DNA of 64,000 bases from an uncultured Bacteroidales bacterium (GCA_902784425.1 CACZUS010000003.1:1-64000), one strand, 5' to 3'; numbered from the stretch's first letter, positions 1 through 8,641 are shown. Numbers and translations are program-made. Notes: generated from the letters alone by a model not told the origin.

Positions 1-765
1 TATGTTTGTTCCATCTTTATGCTTATGGGAGGAGTGAACTTCGCTTTGTATTTCTATGCTAGTACGGGAAATTGGAAGCCTTTGAAGACCAATGAAGAGT
101 TCCGATGGTATATCTGTGCAACGATCTTTTTTGTGTTGCTCTTCTTCCTCTTCTTCTTAATCAATCCTAATCATGTGGTGAGTGAGCAAATGCCAACTTC
201 AGTTGCAGACTCTTTTAGGGCTGCTTTGTTTCATGTGACTTCAATTTTCACCTCATGTGGCTTCCAAGGTACTTATTGCGATTATGATGCATGGGGAGCT
301 GCATTCTGGATGCCTACTATGCTGATGATGGTGAGTGGCGCCTGTGCGGGTTCCACCAGTGGAGGTATGAAACTGATCCGGTTTATTATTTGTATCAAAA
401 ACACAAGAAACGAGTTCCTTTTGCATAAATACCCTAATGCGGTGCTTCCTGTGAAGATATCCAAAAGAGTGATTGACCACGAAATGGTAACCCGTACTCT
501 TGCATTTATCTTCCTTTTCATCATTGTTGTCGTAATTGGAACTACGGCACTTGCTGCTACGGGACTCTCATTTGATACAGCCTTTGGTTGTTGTATCAGT
601 GCGATCAGTAATACGGGTCCGGGATTTGGAGAAGCAGGTCCATATCTTAACTTTTCCACTTTGCCAGCTGTAAGTAAATGGATATTATCAGGTTTGATGC
701 TCATCGGTCGTTTGGAGATATATACGGTGTTGCTGATGTTCACTGTAAAATTCTGGAGAGAGTGA
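1..765 (+). CDS. trkH: TrkH-family potassium uptake channel subunit, 5'-truncated by window edge
   Basis: This is the C-terminal half of a TrkH/KtrB-type K+ channel subunit of the inner membrane, which passes K+ together with a cytoplasmic TrkA-type regulator. The reading frame is open to base 1, so the gene starts before the window. What remains is a series of hydrophobic helices and two P-loop-like segments: GACAGSTSGGMK, and near the end SAISNTGPGFGEAGP, a typical last selectivity-filter repeat. The protein ends shortly after a final helix (ILSGLMLIGRLEIYTVLL), as in full-length family members of about 480 residues. No trkA is visible downstream; it may lie upstream of the window. A hairpin terminator follows the stop codon. 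Confidence 0.92.
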   Translation, partial: YVCSIFMLMGGVNFALYFYASTGNWKPLKTNEEFRWYICATIFFVLLFFLFFLINPNHVVSEQMPTSVADSFRAALFHVTSIFTSCGFQGTYCDYDAWGAAFWMPTMLMMVSGACAGSTSGGMKLIRFIICIKNTRNEFLLHKYPNAVLPVKISKRVIDHEMVTRTLAFIFLFIIVVVIGTTALAATGLSFDTAFGCCISAISNTGPGFGEAGPYLNFSTLPAVSKWILSGLMLIGRLEIYTVLLMFTVKFWRE

Positions 766-784
766 GACTGATGCGATCATTTAA

Positions 785-810
785 GGTGAATTCTGTAAAT
801 TCACCGTTTT
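785..810 (+). terminator. Hairpin terminator after trkH
   Basis: GGTGAATT (785-792) pairs with AATTCACC (798-805) around a 5-base loop and is followed by GTTTT. It lies 20 bases after the trkH stop and ahead of map. Confidence 0.7.
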
Positions 811-875
811 AAAATAAAATGTATGTATAATGGGTTGATGAACTTTTCGGTGATTTTTAAAAATCCCGCGAAATG

Positions 876-897
876 AATTTATAGAACCCACCTTAAA
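876..897 (+). repeat. Interspersed intergenic motif, copy 1
   Basis: AATTTATAGAACCCACCT followed by TAAA. An identical 18-mer lies at 22683-22700, and degenerate versions lie at 5620-5641 and 58024-58045. This copy ends 11 bases before the map start codon. Its function is unknown. Confidence 0.6.
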
Positions 898-908
898 ATA
901 TTATAAAT

Positions 909-1763
909 ATGGGAAACGGACATAGAAAATGGTTCGTCAGAAAAGGAGTAGAACCAACAGAACTTGAACTTAAAGTGATGGAATGTGAGCGTAGGGGATA
1001 TATCGTGCCGAGTAGGAAACTGATTAAAACACCTGAGCAGATAGAGGGAATTCGTGAAAGTGGAGTCATCAATACGGGTGTGTTGGATCTTATTGAGAAA
1101 GAGATTAAAATAGGGATGAGTACGGAAGAGATCGATAAATTGGTCTATGACTATACTGTTGATCATGGAGCTATCCCTGCACCGCTTAATTATGAAGGAT
1201 TCCCTAAGAGCGTTTGTACCTCCATTAATGAAGTGGTTTGTCATGGCATTCCTAATCCTCATACAATTCTTAAAGATGGTGATATCATTAATGTTGATGT
1301 CTCTACGATCTACAAAGGTTACTTCTCGGATGCTTCCAGAATGTTCTGTCTAGGTAATGTGTCGGCAGAGAAGCAACGTCTGGTGGACGTTACAAAAGAG
1401 TGCCTTCTCATAGGAATGGAAGCGGCCAAGCCTTTTGGATTTGTTGGTGATATCGGTTTCGCCATTGAACAACATGCCAAGAAAAATGGCTATTCTGTGG
1501 TGCGTGACTTGACTGGACATGGCGTTGGACTCGCATTTCATGAGGATCCAGAGGTGTGTCACTTCGGAAAACCTCATACAGGAATGGTTCTGGTGCCAGG
1601 TATGGTTTTCACCATTGAGCCTATGATCAATATGGGAAAGAGTCAGGTGGTCTTCAGTGAAAGAGATGGATGGACGGTTACCACGCGAGACAGGCTTCCT
1701 TCTGCGCAATGGGAACATACATTTGTCATGACGGAAAAGGGTTTGGAAATCCTTACATATTAG
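909..1763 (+). CDS. map: Methionine aminopeptidase, type I, with short N-terminal extension
   Basis: It removes the initiator methionine from new proteins in the cytosol. The five metal ligands of the family are all visible: D130 (INVDVS), D141 (FSDASR), H204 (GHGVG), E237 (FTIEPM) and E269 (QWEHTF). H111 (CHGIP) and H211 (FHEDP) match the substrate-binding histidines. The protein has 284 residues, about 20-30 more than the E. coli enzyme. The extra part is an N-terminal segment (about 1-40, rich in charged residues) that precedes the usual start of the fold near KTPEQIEGIRESG. It stands alone, between trkH and a zinc-ribbon gene. Eleven bases before the start codon ends a copy of the intergenic motif AATTTATAGAACCCACCT (see findings). 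Confidence 0.96.
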   Translation: MGNGHRKWFVRKGVEPTELELKVMECERRGYIVPSRKLIKTPEQIEGIRESGVINTGVLDLIEKEIKIGMSTEEIDKLVYDYTVDHGAIPAPLNYEGFPKSVCTSINEVVCHGIPNPHTILKDGDIINVDVSTIYKGYFSDASRMFCLGNVSAEKQRLVDVTKECLLIGMEAAKPFGFVGDIGFAIEQHAKKNGYSVVRDLTGHGVGLAFHEDPEVCHFGKPHTGMVLVPGMVFTIEPMINMGKSQVVFSERDGWTVTTRDRLPSAQWEHTFVMTEKGLEILTY

Positions 1764-1834
1764 TCACAGATCGATAGACGGTTGTATGTGATTAAAAACT
1801 TCAGCAGATTTTTATCATTTATATATTATTCTCT

Positions 1835-2071
1835 ATGAAGTGTTATAACTGCGGTAATGAGATTCCACAAGGAGCAAAATATTGTTTGAGTTGTGGGCGT
1901 AAGGTGGGTGATACAGGTAGTGCCAAATCTGACACCCATGCTCAGGGTAAACCAGAGCATGTGGGCGAGCGGTCTTATAAAAAACTGACCACACGTTTCC
2001 CTTATGGATTAAAGTTTCTCTTCTTCATTGTTGTGGCTGTTGTCGTTTGCTTAATCATTCTATTCAGGTAA
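1835..2071 (+). CDS. Small zinc-ribbon membrane protein
   Basis: A 78-residue protein of unknown role. It begins with a zinc ribbon formed by C3xxC6 and C17xxC20 (MKCYNCG ... YCLSCG), the layout of the short zinc-ribbon domains common in bacterial membrane proteins. A polar linker follows (about 24-50), then one hydrophobic helix (about 57-77) that runs to the C-terminus. The predicted topology is a cytosolic zinc ribbon tethered by a C-terminal anchor. It is transcribed in the same direction as map, 71 bases downstream, and could share its transcript. It converges on tRNA-Cys. The family assignment is general; no function is claimed. Confidence 0.8.
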   Translation: MKCYNCGNEIPQGAKYCLSCGRKVGDTGSAKSDTHAQGKPEHVGERSYKKLTTRFPYGLKFLFFIVVAVVVCLIILFR

Positions 2072-2094
2072 ATAAATTTTGTAGTATCAGGAAT

Positions 2095-2121
2095 AAAAAA
2101 GCGCAACTGAAAAAGTTGCGC
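2095..2121 (-). terminator. Rho-independent terminator of tRNA-Cys
   Basis: GCGCAACT (2101-2108) pairs with AGTTGCGC (2114-2121). On the minus strand the stem is followed by a run of six T (2095-2100), directly behind the tRNA gene. Confidence 0.85.
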
Positions 2122-2127
2122 CTTCTG

Positions 2128-2198
2128 AGGTTCCTAGCAGATTCGAACTGCTGTAAACGGTTTTGCAGACCGGTACCTAACCACTCGGCCAAGGAACC
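2128..2198 (-). tRNA. tRNA-Cys (GCA)
   Basis: A 71-base cloverleaf on the minus strand. The acceptor stem is GGTTCCT/AGGAACC with discriminator U73, the base expected for tRNA-Cys. The anticodon loop CTGCAAA gives anticodon GCA, and the T-arm carries GTTCGAATC. The 3' CCA is not encoded. Confidence 0.96.
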
Positions 2199-2304
2199 AT
2201 TTGTTTTTGCGAGTGCAAATGTAGAATAATGTTTTTAGAAAACCAAATTTTAATTCGTAAAAATTAAAACCATTTTCAATAATTACTATTGTGGATTTAC
2301 CATA

Positions 2305-2345
2305 AAGAAAACGATGTGTACATCGCTTTTGATTGTACACATCGT
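2305..2345 (-). terminator. Terminator of the beta-helix protein operon
   Basis: A perfect 12-bp inverted repeat, ACGATGTGTACA (2311-2322) with TGTACACATCGT (2334-2345). On the minus strand it is followed by TTTTCTTT. It lies about 40 bases after the stop codon of the 859-residue gene. Confidence 0.75.
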
Positions 2346-2382
2346 CTCTATCTTGGTTTTGTTGTTAGTCAGTAGGATTTTA

Positions 2383-4962
2383 TTACCATCCTCCGCCGTT
2401 CCAGCCACCACCATTCCATCCTCCGCCGCCGAATGCACTACCGTTACCATTTTCGGTCTTGACGTCGAGTCTTTGGAGTTGGTTGATGTTGAAGTTTTGT
2501 TCAGGATTGTAGAATCCGAATGTACCATCGAAATAGTTCAACTCTCCGTTGAAGTTGTTGCCAATGTAGAAGTTGTAGTTTCTGACATTGGAGTTATAGA
2601 TGCAGACAGCACCGTTACCATTGTTTGAGTTGTATGGGTCGAGTGTCATCTTCAGTGCAGCGAGTACGCTACCGGAGTTGTTTGCTACAACGATGTATTG
2701 ACCAGCTCTAAGAGTGAAGCTGTTGTTGTAGATGTGACCTTCTGATGATTTAGGAATAGACTCATTGAACATTCCGTTTCCACCCACAGCAAGAACGAAA
2801 CCTCCTGTGTGTGTGATTCCCTCTGCATCCAAAGGAGAGTTTAGTGAGTGCCTTTGTGCCACTACGGTGATACCGCCAGTGATAATCATTTCTCCGTTGG
2901 AATCCAATCCGTCACCTTCAGCTTGTGCGAAGTGTACACCACCCTTTAAGTAGATATGTACGTTCTTGGAACTTTCGTTTCCATCGGTAGCATTCCAAGC
3001 ATCGTCTGAAGCAATTACGTAGGTTTTACTACCCTCGTCGAGGGTGATGTCTGCACCAGATAATGCTTCGTAAGAAGAAAGAACTTTTACATATCCACCA
3101 AGGATGTTCAACTTTTTCTTGCCGAATACACCTTGGTCGTATGGAGCGTCCACCTCGATTTCTCCGCCGTTGATGGTAACTTCATTCTCTGCAAGAATAC
3201 CTGTATCATAAGCGTAGATGTCGATTTTACCACAGTTGATGGTGATGTTGCCATCTGCTTTGATACCCTTTGGAGAACCATGTGCTTTAGTGCGAACACC
3301 TTCGATGGAACCGCCATCGTGTGTATGGGTCTCATTCTTTTTACTGCCAGCGTTGATGTTAAGTGTCAGATCTTCATCTGTACCGTTTTCCTTACCAATG
3401 GTAATATTACCATCGCAGATGATACCTTTACCTAATGTGGCGGATAAATTGGCTGTTCCTCCTGTCATGGTAAAGTTCTTAGCAGCTTTGATTATCTTTG
3501 ATGAGGCGTAGCTGTAGACTGTTTTGGAACCTCCGCCCATCCACATGTTGCCACCTCCAGTTTGGGTTTGTCCAGTGATGTAGTAGCCACCTTCGATATT
3601 GATGGTTAAGTCACCTCCTGTGATGTCTATGTCATTGTCCGCCTTGATGCCTTTGCAAAGCATTGCATCTGAACCAATGTGGATATCCACCTTACCATCG
3701 TTCATAGTGAGTTTTCCATCACATTTGACACCTGTACAAGAGACGGTATCCTTGTTGGCCGTTTCGTCGTATTGCTTTCCTGTTAGGTCAATGGTGGTCT
3801 CACCTCCGTTGAAAATCACGTTGGCATCTGTGTTGATTCCTTTGGCTGCAATACCGTTTCCTTTGATTGAAATGTTTGCGTCGCCTGAGATTTCAACATC
3901 TCCATCACACGAAATACCTGCATTGTATCCGTAATCATTATTTGTGCCTGGGAATGGCTCTTTTCCCTCCAATGAGATCTGTAAAGAACCGCCAGACACA
4001 GCTGTTTTCAACTTACCTCTGATGGCTTTCGATCCATTTCCTGTCACAGTGGCATTCAATGTTCCTCCTTTTATTTCTACAACGCTATCGCATTTTAGTC
4101 CTTTTGAATCTTCGGAAGAGACGGATAATGAAACTTCTCCATCCTCAATATAAATCAACTCGCTACAATCTACACCGTCACTTTTTGTGTTCTTTATGGA
4201 TAGCTTTCCACCATACATTTCCAATCCGTCAGCATTGATTCCATCACCCTCAGCTTGATCGATTGATACAGTTCCGCTGTAGATCTCAATTCTTTTTGAA
4301 GAGTTAATGGCATGTTGTTTCTTTCCTTGAATTGTCAGTTCGCCTGCATTTGCCAAACTGTCCTGACTGATTTTTAGTTTTGATTTTGTATAGATGGCTG
4401 ATTTCAAATTGTTCCCGCTGCCATCTGCTAATTCAGACTTTCCTATCAAATGAACAGTGGCTGCATACGATTCATCATCTAAACCTTTGTTTAAAACAAT
4501 AGGTGCCTGGTCGCTTGAGAGGGAGAGGTTGTCAAAAACCAAGGTGTAACCCTTGTCAGGTGTGAAGTCGAAACCTCCGTTGGATGAGGAACCAGACAAA
4601 TAATAAACCACACCCTTTTTTCCTACATGAGAGATTAAGGTAGCGTGTGCATCATCGATATATGTCTCAACCGCATCCGGACCATAAGGATTATCAATGG
4701 TGACAGAGTTGTTTTGATAGGTGATAAAGACGGTGTCTCTTGCGCCTAAATCAAATGTGGCACTATCAACATTTGAAATGTCGTAGCTCCTTGTCTCTTT
4801 TCCTTCCACCAAAATCTTTCCGTTGTTGAAACGCACAGTATCTACATCAGAGATTTTGATACTATCTTTCCCTGAGGTTCCTATGTGAAAGATGATGGAT
4901 CTTTGTGCCCATACTAAGAGACCTGCAAATATTGTGAATATAAGTATAAACAGTCTTTTCAT
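2383..4962 (-). CDS. Secreted carbohydrate-binding beta-helix protein (Cthe_2159/DUF4353-like)
   Basis: An 859-residue secreted protein. A signal peptide (about 1-19, ending VWAQ) is followed by a short module (about 20-75, SIKISDVDTVRFNNGKI ... ISNVDSATF). A long parallel beta-helix region (about 80-820) then repeats turns such as GDVEISGDANISIKGNG, GDLTINIEGG and GNITINCGKIDIYAYDTG. This layout matches the Cthe_2159-like carbohydrate-binding family (PF14262), whose founder binds polygalacturonate and cellulose-like ligands. The last 15 residues are an odd Gly/Trp tail (GGGGWNGGGWNGGGW), and no T9SS sorting domain is present. The start codon overlaps the stop of the upstream T9SS-tailed gene by 4 bases, so the two are probably translationally coupled. 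A role in adhesion to, or capture of, plant polysaccharide is inferred; the ligand is unknown. Confidence 0.8.
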   Translation of the reverse strand: MKRLFILIFTIFAGLLVWAQRSIIFHIGTSGKDSIKISDVDTVRFNNGKILVEGKETRSYDISNVDSATFDLGARDTVFITYQNNSVTIDNPYGPDAVETYIDDAHATLISHVGKKGVVYYLSGSSSNGGFDFTPDKGYTLVFDNLSLSSDQAPIVLNKGLDDESYAATVHLIGKSELADGSGNNLKSAIYTKSKLKISQDSLANAGELTIQGKKQHAINSSKRIEIYSGTVSIDQAEGDGINADGLEMYGGKLSIKNTKSDGVDCSELIYIEDGEVSLSVSSEDSKGLKCDSVVEIKGGTLNATVTGNGSKAIRGKLKTAVSGGSLQISLEGKEPFPGTNNDYGYNAGISCDGDVEISGDANISIKGNGIAAKGINTDANVIFNGGETTIDLTGKQYDETANKDTVSCTGVKCDGKLTMNDGKVDIHIGSDAMLCKGIKADNDIDITGGDLTINIEGGYYITGQTQTGGGNMWMGGGSKTVYSYASSKIIKAAKNFTMTGGTANLSATLGKGIICDGNITIGKENGTDEDLTLNINAGSKKNETHTHDGGSIEGVRTKAHGSPKGIKADGNITINCGKIDIYAYDTGILAENEVTINGGEIEVDAPYDQGVFGKKKLNILGGYVKVLSSYEALSGADITLDEGSKTYVIASDDAWNATDGNESSKNVHIYLKGGVHFAQAEGDGLDSNGEMIITGGITVVAQRHSLNSPLDAEGITHTGGFVLAVGGNGMFNESIPKSSEGHIYNNSFTLRAGQYIVVANNSGSVLAALKMTLDPYNSNNGNGAVCIYNSNVRNYNFYIGNNFNGELNYFDGTFGFYNPEQNFNINQLQRLDVKTENGNGSAFGGGGWNGGGWNGGGW

Positions 4963-5459
4963 ATCTTGTTGAATTTAATATACATATTACCGATATTCAT
5001 TAAATACATTCCAGCAGGAAGAGAGGTGACATCTATTGTTCCTCCATTGCTTATTTTCCCCGACTTGACCACTTCGCCTTTCATGTTAAGAATCGTATAA
5101 GAACTATCTTCTTCGAAAGGGGTACGGACCGAGATGAACTCTTTCGCAGGATTTGGAAAGAGATCGAATGATGACACATAGGCATCATTTGTCTTTGACA
5201 ATCCTTTATCGGAGAACAACAGTTTTGTAACATCCTTTAGATTGATTTTAAAAGGATTTTGTCTCGATTCTGCATTTTCACTCTGTTCAATCACTAAAAA
5301 ATCATCGGAAAAATACATTTTGCCGGATTCATACACATCAATTGATTGTTGTGCATGGTCGTTTGTCTCTACCGTAATTTTCGCTGCAAGTCCTTCGCCC
5401 CAAACATTAAAACACCCAACGATTAGTCCAAACGTAATAAGTAATAGCGTGTTTTTCAT
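4959..5459 (-). CDS. Short T9SS type A sorting-domain protein, partner of the beta-helix protein
   Basis: A 166-residue secreted protein with a signal peptide (about 1-21). Its N-terminal module (about 25-88, ITVETNDHAQQSIDVYESGKMYFSDD in outline, then INLKDVTKLLFSD) resembles the N-terminal module of the downstream beta-helix protein. It ends in a T9SS type A C-terminal sorting domain (about 98-166: FDLFPNPAKEF, YTILNMKGEVV, SLPAGMYLMNI). There is no catalytic domain, so this is almost only module plus sorting tail. Its stop codon overlaps the next start (ATGA). Because the large partner lacks a sorting tail, the small one could serve as a surface anchor or co-export partner; this is inference. 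Confidence 0.8.
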   Translation of the reverse strand: MKNTLLLITFGLIVGCFNVWGEGLAAKITVETNDHAQQSIDVYESGKMYFSDDFLVIEQSENAESRQNPFKINLKDVTKLLFSDKGLSKTNDAYVSSFDLFPNPAKEFISVRTPFEEDSSYTILNMKGEVVKSGKISNGGTIDVTSLPAGMYLMNIGNMYIKFNKI

Positions 5460-5494
5460 ACTTTTATGTTATAATTAGTAATTCAAAATACAAT

Positions 5495-5519
5495 ATTACG
5501 AATTTTTTTGATTCGTAAT
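5495..5519. promoter_or_regulatory. Inverted repeat upstream of the T9SS/beta-helix pair
   Basis: ATTACGAAT (5495-5503) and ATTCGTAAT (5511-5519) form a perfect 9-bp inverted repeat 36-60 bases before the start of the 166-residue gene. It could be an operator or a 5'-leader hairpin. I see no clear TAnnTTTG promoter next to it. Confidence 0.4.
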
Positions 5520-5619
5520 TATATTATTAAACGAAACGCCGTTTTTATTCAGTTAACGACAAAGAGAGTCCGTTTGGGTGGGTTCTCAACACACCTTTTC
5601 AGATCGTATTTGACAGTCT

Positions 5620-5641
5620 ATTTTATAGAATCTATCTTAAC
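5620..5641 (+). repeat. Interspersed intergenic motif, degenerate copy 3
   Basis: TTTATAGAATCTATCTTAA differs from TTTATAGAACCCACCTTAA (copy 1) by three C-to-T changes. It overlaps the last bases of the yfcE-like gene. Confidence 0.4.
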
Positions 5642-6182
5642 CAAGAGAGAGCTCTTTCAGTACGAATCCTTCTAGATTGCGAATACGAAGGTATTTGTCT
5701 TCGTCGATTGTCGCAAATGTGGGTTGTCGCTCTTCTTTAGGAAACGTAATGCTTCCCGAGTTGCAGACAATGCGGTTCTCTTGCTTTTCCAACAGCCACC
5801 GATGGGTGTGCCCGTAGCACATAACGTCAACGTGTAAATCTGGCAGATGCTCTGAATTGTAGCGATGTCCGTGTGTGAGGAAGATTCGTTTCTGGTCAAT
5901 CACCAACAGGGCATAGTCGGCCATCATTGGGAATTTGAGGAGCATTTGATCCACTTCAGAGTCGCAGTTGCCTCTTACGGCTACGATGTGATCGGAAAGT
6001 GTGTTTAGCTCGTTGGCGATTCCTAATGCATTGAGACCTTCAGGAACACCGTTGCGGGGACCATAATTGAGTATGTCTCCTAAGATGATAAGCATCTCGT
6101 AATGCTCTCGATGGTAATAATGGAGTACTTGCTTCAAACGAGGCAATGAACCATGTATGTCGGATACAATAAGATATTTCAT
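5637..6182 (-). CDS. yfcE: YfcE-type metallophosphoesterase
   Basis: A cytosolic phosphodiesterase of the YfcE/MJ0936 family, which hydrolyses phosphodiester substrates with two metal ions; the physiological substrate is unknown. All motifs are present in 181 residues: D8 and H10 (SDIHGS), D36 (GDILNYGPR), N72 (RGNCD), H104/H106 (LTHGHR) and H125/H127 (YGHTHR). The start lies 20 bases behind the GH3 glycosidase stop on the same strand, so the two may be cotranscribed although no functional link is evident. Confidence 0.92.
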   Translation of the reverse strand: MKYLIVSDIHGSLPRLKQVLHYYHREHYEMLIILGDILNYGPRNGVPEGLNALGIANELNTLSDHIVAVRGNCDSEVDQMLLKFPMMADYALLVIDQKRIFLTHGHRYNSEHLPDLHVDVMCYGHTHRWLLEKQENRIVCNSGSITFPKEERQPTFATIDEDKYLRIRNLEGFVLKELSLG

Positions 6183-6202
6183 TGATTGTGTATTTAATGG
6201 TT

Positions 6203-8521
6203 TTATTCTGCGAAATAGTTGGTTCGAAGAGGCATTTCCTGAGGTTCTCCGATTAGTTCGATTTCACCACTTAAACGGATGTCGGAAGAGGAAGCACCGA
6301 TTTTGATTTGATATTTGCCTCTGTCGATGCTCCATGCACCTTTGTTGTAATAACTTAGTTGATGAGGAGAAACGGCGAAGTCAATTGTTTTTGTTTCTCC
6401 AGGTTGCAGGGAGACACGTTTGAACCCTTTCAACTGAATAGGTTTTAGGTGCTCTTGATGGTTGATGGGGGAGAGATAGAGTTGGACAATTTCGTCAGCT
6501 GCCATAGATCCTGCATTGGTGATATCGCAACTGATATGAAAACGTTCGGATTGGATGGAAGCCTGTTTTTCCATTTTTAGATTAGCATACTTGAATGTGG
6601 TATACGAAAGTCCGTAACCGAAAGGATAGGCGATGCGAGGGTCGTTGTTTAATCCATAATTATAACAGATGGGCTCGTGTAGCTCTTGTGCAGGGTAGGA
6701 GACTGACAATTTGCCAGAAGGACTGATATTACCATAGAGTATATCAGCTAAGGCGTTACCTCCCTCTTCTCCTGGATACCATGCTTGAATGATAGCGGCG
6801 CATTTTTCTGCTATCCCAGAGATGACTTGAGCTCTTCCTCCAAAGAGGATGAGGACAACGGGTTTCCCTGTGGCGATTAATCTCTCCACAAACTGCTCTT
6901 GCTCCCCAGGAAGGCGAAGGTGAAGTCGGTCTCTGTTTTCACCACATAAGATGACATTTTCACCCATGGCTGCAATGATCACATCACTTTGGGCGGCTAG
7001 TTGGATGGCTTCATCTGCATTCGCCTCTTCTCCGCTATCTATTTTTCTATTTTGGATAGATTTCATGTAAGCTGCACGTTCGTCGCCTGCATCTTCGATG
7101 ATGGTTTCCACCTTTTCTGTCCAGTCGCTTCCACGACTGTATTGAAGGGAGAATCCTTGTGGAAGTTTATTCGTAAGTCCCTCTTTTAGACTGACGATAT
7201 GAGGATGCATGTCATCTTCCAACTCCAACTGCCAAAAATAACGCATGGAGTGGTAGGAGTAGTCTCCCAACATGGCCCACATACTATTTGCATTGGGACC
7301 AACAAGTGCTATTTTTTTAGATTCTTTTAAAGGCAATACACCGTTGTTTTGTAGCAATACAACAGATTGAGTTGCCAGTTGATAAGCAGTTTGGCGTTCT
7401 TCAGGTGTGTCGAATTGAATGTGACCCGTTTCTCCGAATTGACATTTCTTATTGAGTAAGCCTAGCTCCATCTTCAGTTTTAGCACCCTTTTTACGGCTT
7501 TTTCTAATGTCTCTTGTTTTACAAGGTTTTGTTGGATGGCTTTTTGTAGGTATTGGTAGCTATCTCCGTCTGGAAAATCCACATCGTTTCCTGCATTGAT
7601 TGCAGCTGCTGCACGATGTATGGCATCTTTTTCTGGTAGTTGATTGATTGATCCATAGTCGCTGACCGTTATTCCGTCAAAATGAAGATAGTCTCTCAGA
7701 ATTGATTTCTGGATATAGGCGTTTGCCACGCAATTTGTGTCATTTATGGAGTGATACCCGGTCATTATCACGTTGCTATTTGCCAAACGAATGATGGTTT
7801 CATGAGGCATGAGAATCTCCTCCATCAGTTCCTTTTCTTCTGCATTGCCTCCGCCTCCGTAGCCAAGGAAGTGTTTAGAGCAAGCTGCTATTCCCTCGGA
7901 CAGATTGCCGTGTTGAAGACCTTTCACAAAAGCTACCCCCATGACAGATGACAAGTAGGCATCTTCGCCATACGACTCTTCCAATCTGTTAAAAGAGGGG
8001 TTTCGAATGATGTCGACCATGGGAGATAGAGCCAGACACCCCCCAATCTTACGCAGGGAAGTGGCTGTTTGATAAGTCTTTTTCTCGGCCAATTCTGGAT
8101 TGAAAGAGCAAGCAAGACCTATTTGTTGAGGATAGACGGTTGCATCATACGTGGCAATACCAGAGAGCACCTCTTCATGAAAGAGGGCGGGAATGCCATT
8201 GGGGGTGTTGTGGATGAGCCATTGTTGCATCTGCTCCACCATGTCGCGCAGCTGATCCGGTGTTTTCCTTTGTGTGACAGCGAATTGGGAGAAGTGACCA
8301 ACACCGTTAGGCAATAAAGCTTTGCATTTGTTGGTGTCCAATTGATTGCTATCATTGAAGAATTGATCGAGGTGAATGCCGTGAAGTTGAGCTATGCGTT
8401 CTTCTTGGGTCATCTGATCGTATAATTGATCTATGGGGTTTATTTCTTGAGATGGGGTAGAGCAAGATATGATAGCAGAAGATAGAAGCATTACAGAAAA
8501 GAATTTATTTATAATTGTCAT
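6203..8521 (-). CDS. GH3 family glycoside hydrolase lipoprotein (beta-glucosidase/beta-xylosidase type)
   Basis: A 772-residue GH3 enzyme that removes terminal beta-linked sugars from oligosaccharides. The N-terminus is a lipoprotein signal with Cys20 (SSAIISC), so it should be lipid-anchored in the periplasm or outer membrane. The N-terminal barrel holds KHFLGYG (about 216-222) and the catalytic nucleophile D288 in GITVSDYGSI. The alpha/beta sandwich (about 390-620: ALVGPNANSMWAMLGDYSYH, AAMGENVILCGENRD) and a C-terminal fibronectin-III-like domain (about 660-760) complete the usual three-domain layout. The order matches enzymes acting on glucosides or xylosides; with secreted xylanases in the window, xylo-oligosaccharides are a plausible substrate, but specificity cannot be read from sequence. 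A TAnnTTTG box (TATCTTTG, minus strand, 8547-8554) lies just upstream. Confidence 0.93.
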   Translation of the reverse strand: MTIINKFFSVMLLSSAIISCSTPSQEINPIDQLYDQMTQEERIAQLHGIHLDQFFNDSNQLDTNKCKALLPNGVGHFSQFAVTQRKTPDQLRDMVEQMQQWLIHNTPNGIPALFHEEVLSGIATYDATVYPQQIGLACSFNPELAEKKTYQTATSLRKIGGCLALSPMVDIIRNPSFNRLEESYGEDAYLSSVMGVAFVKGLQHGNLSEGIAACSKHFLGYGGGGNAEEKELMEEILMPHETIIRLANSNVIMTGYHSINDTNCVANAYIQKSILRDYLHFDGITVSDYGSINQLPEKDAIHRAAAAINAGNDVDFPDGDSYQYLQKAIQQNLVKQETLEKAVKRVLKLKMELGLLNKKCQFGETGHIQFDTPEERQTAYQLATQSVVLLQNNGVLPLKESKKIALVGPNANSMWAMLGDYSYHSMRYFWQLELEDDMHPHIVSLKEGLTNKLPQGFSLQYSRGSDWTEKVETIIEDAGDERAAYMKSIQNRKIDSGEEANADEAIQLAAQSDVIIAAMGENVILCGENRDRLHLRLPGEQEQFVERLIATGKPVVLILFGGRAQVISGIAEKCAAIIQAWYPGEEGGNALADILYGNISPSGKLSVSYPAQELHEPICYNYGLNNDPRIAYPFGYGLSYTTFKYANLKMEKQASIQSERFHISCDITNAGSMAADEIVQLYLSPINHQEHLKPIQLKGFKRVSLQPGETKTIDFAVSPHQLSYYNKGAWSIDRGKYQIKIGASSSDIRLSGEIELIGEPQEMPLRTNYFAE

Positions 8522-8546
8522 GATGTGTAGTTTTGTTAATGATAGA

Positions 8547-8554
8547 CAAAGATA
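8547..8554 (-). promoter_or_regulatory. Candidate -7 element of the GH3 gene
   Basis: TATCTTTG on the minus strand, a match to the Bacteroidetes TAnnTTTG box, 26 bases before the GH3 start codon. No -33 TTG is seen at the usual spacing. Confidence 0.45.
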
Positions 8555-8584
8555 AAAAAAATGGTGAAAAATGGATTGTTTGAC

Positions 8585-8623
8585 AAAACAAAAATGGTCA
8601 ATCTGGAAAGACTGACCATTTTT
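8585..8623 (-). terminator. Terminator of the MarR-controlled efflux operon
   Basis: A 15-base stem (8590-8604 with 8609-8623) around the loop GGAA, ending in a T-rich tail on the minus strand. It lies 19 bases after the last permease stop codon. Confidence 0.8.
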
Positions 8624-8641
8624 GGGTAAATAATAGTATTA

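Noticed and set aside
282..743. Open frame of 153 codons on the minus strand inside trkH
   Set aside because: It lies opposite a clear TrkH coding frame and has no family features or start signals.
1350..1718. Open frame of 122 codons opposite map
   Set aside because: It is a shadow of the methionine aminopeptidase gene, whose catalytic residues are all present on the other strand.
2314..4153. Several plus-strand frames opposite the beta-helix gene
   Set aside because: They arise from the repetitive, Gly/Asp-rich coding sequence on the minus strand and show no independent domain or signal.
3100..4300. Recurrent short similar sequences suggesting an array
   Set aside because: Spacing is irregular and the similarity is the codon pattern of beta-helix turns, so it is not a CRISPR or DNA repeat array.
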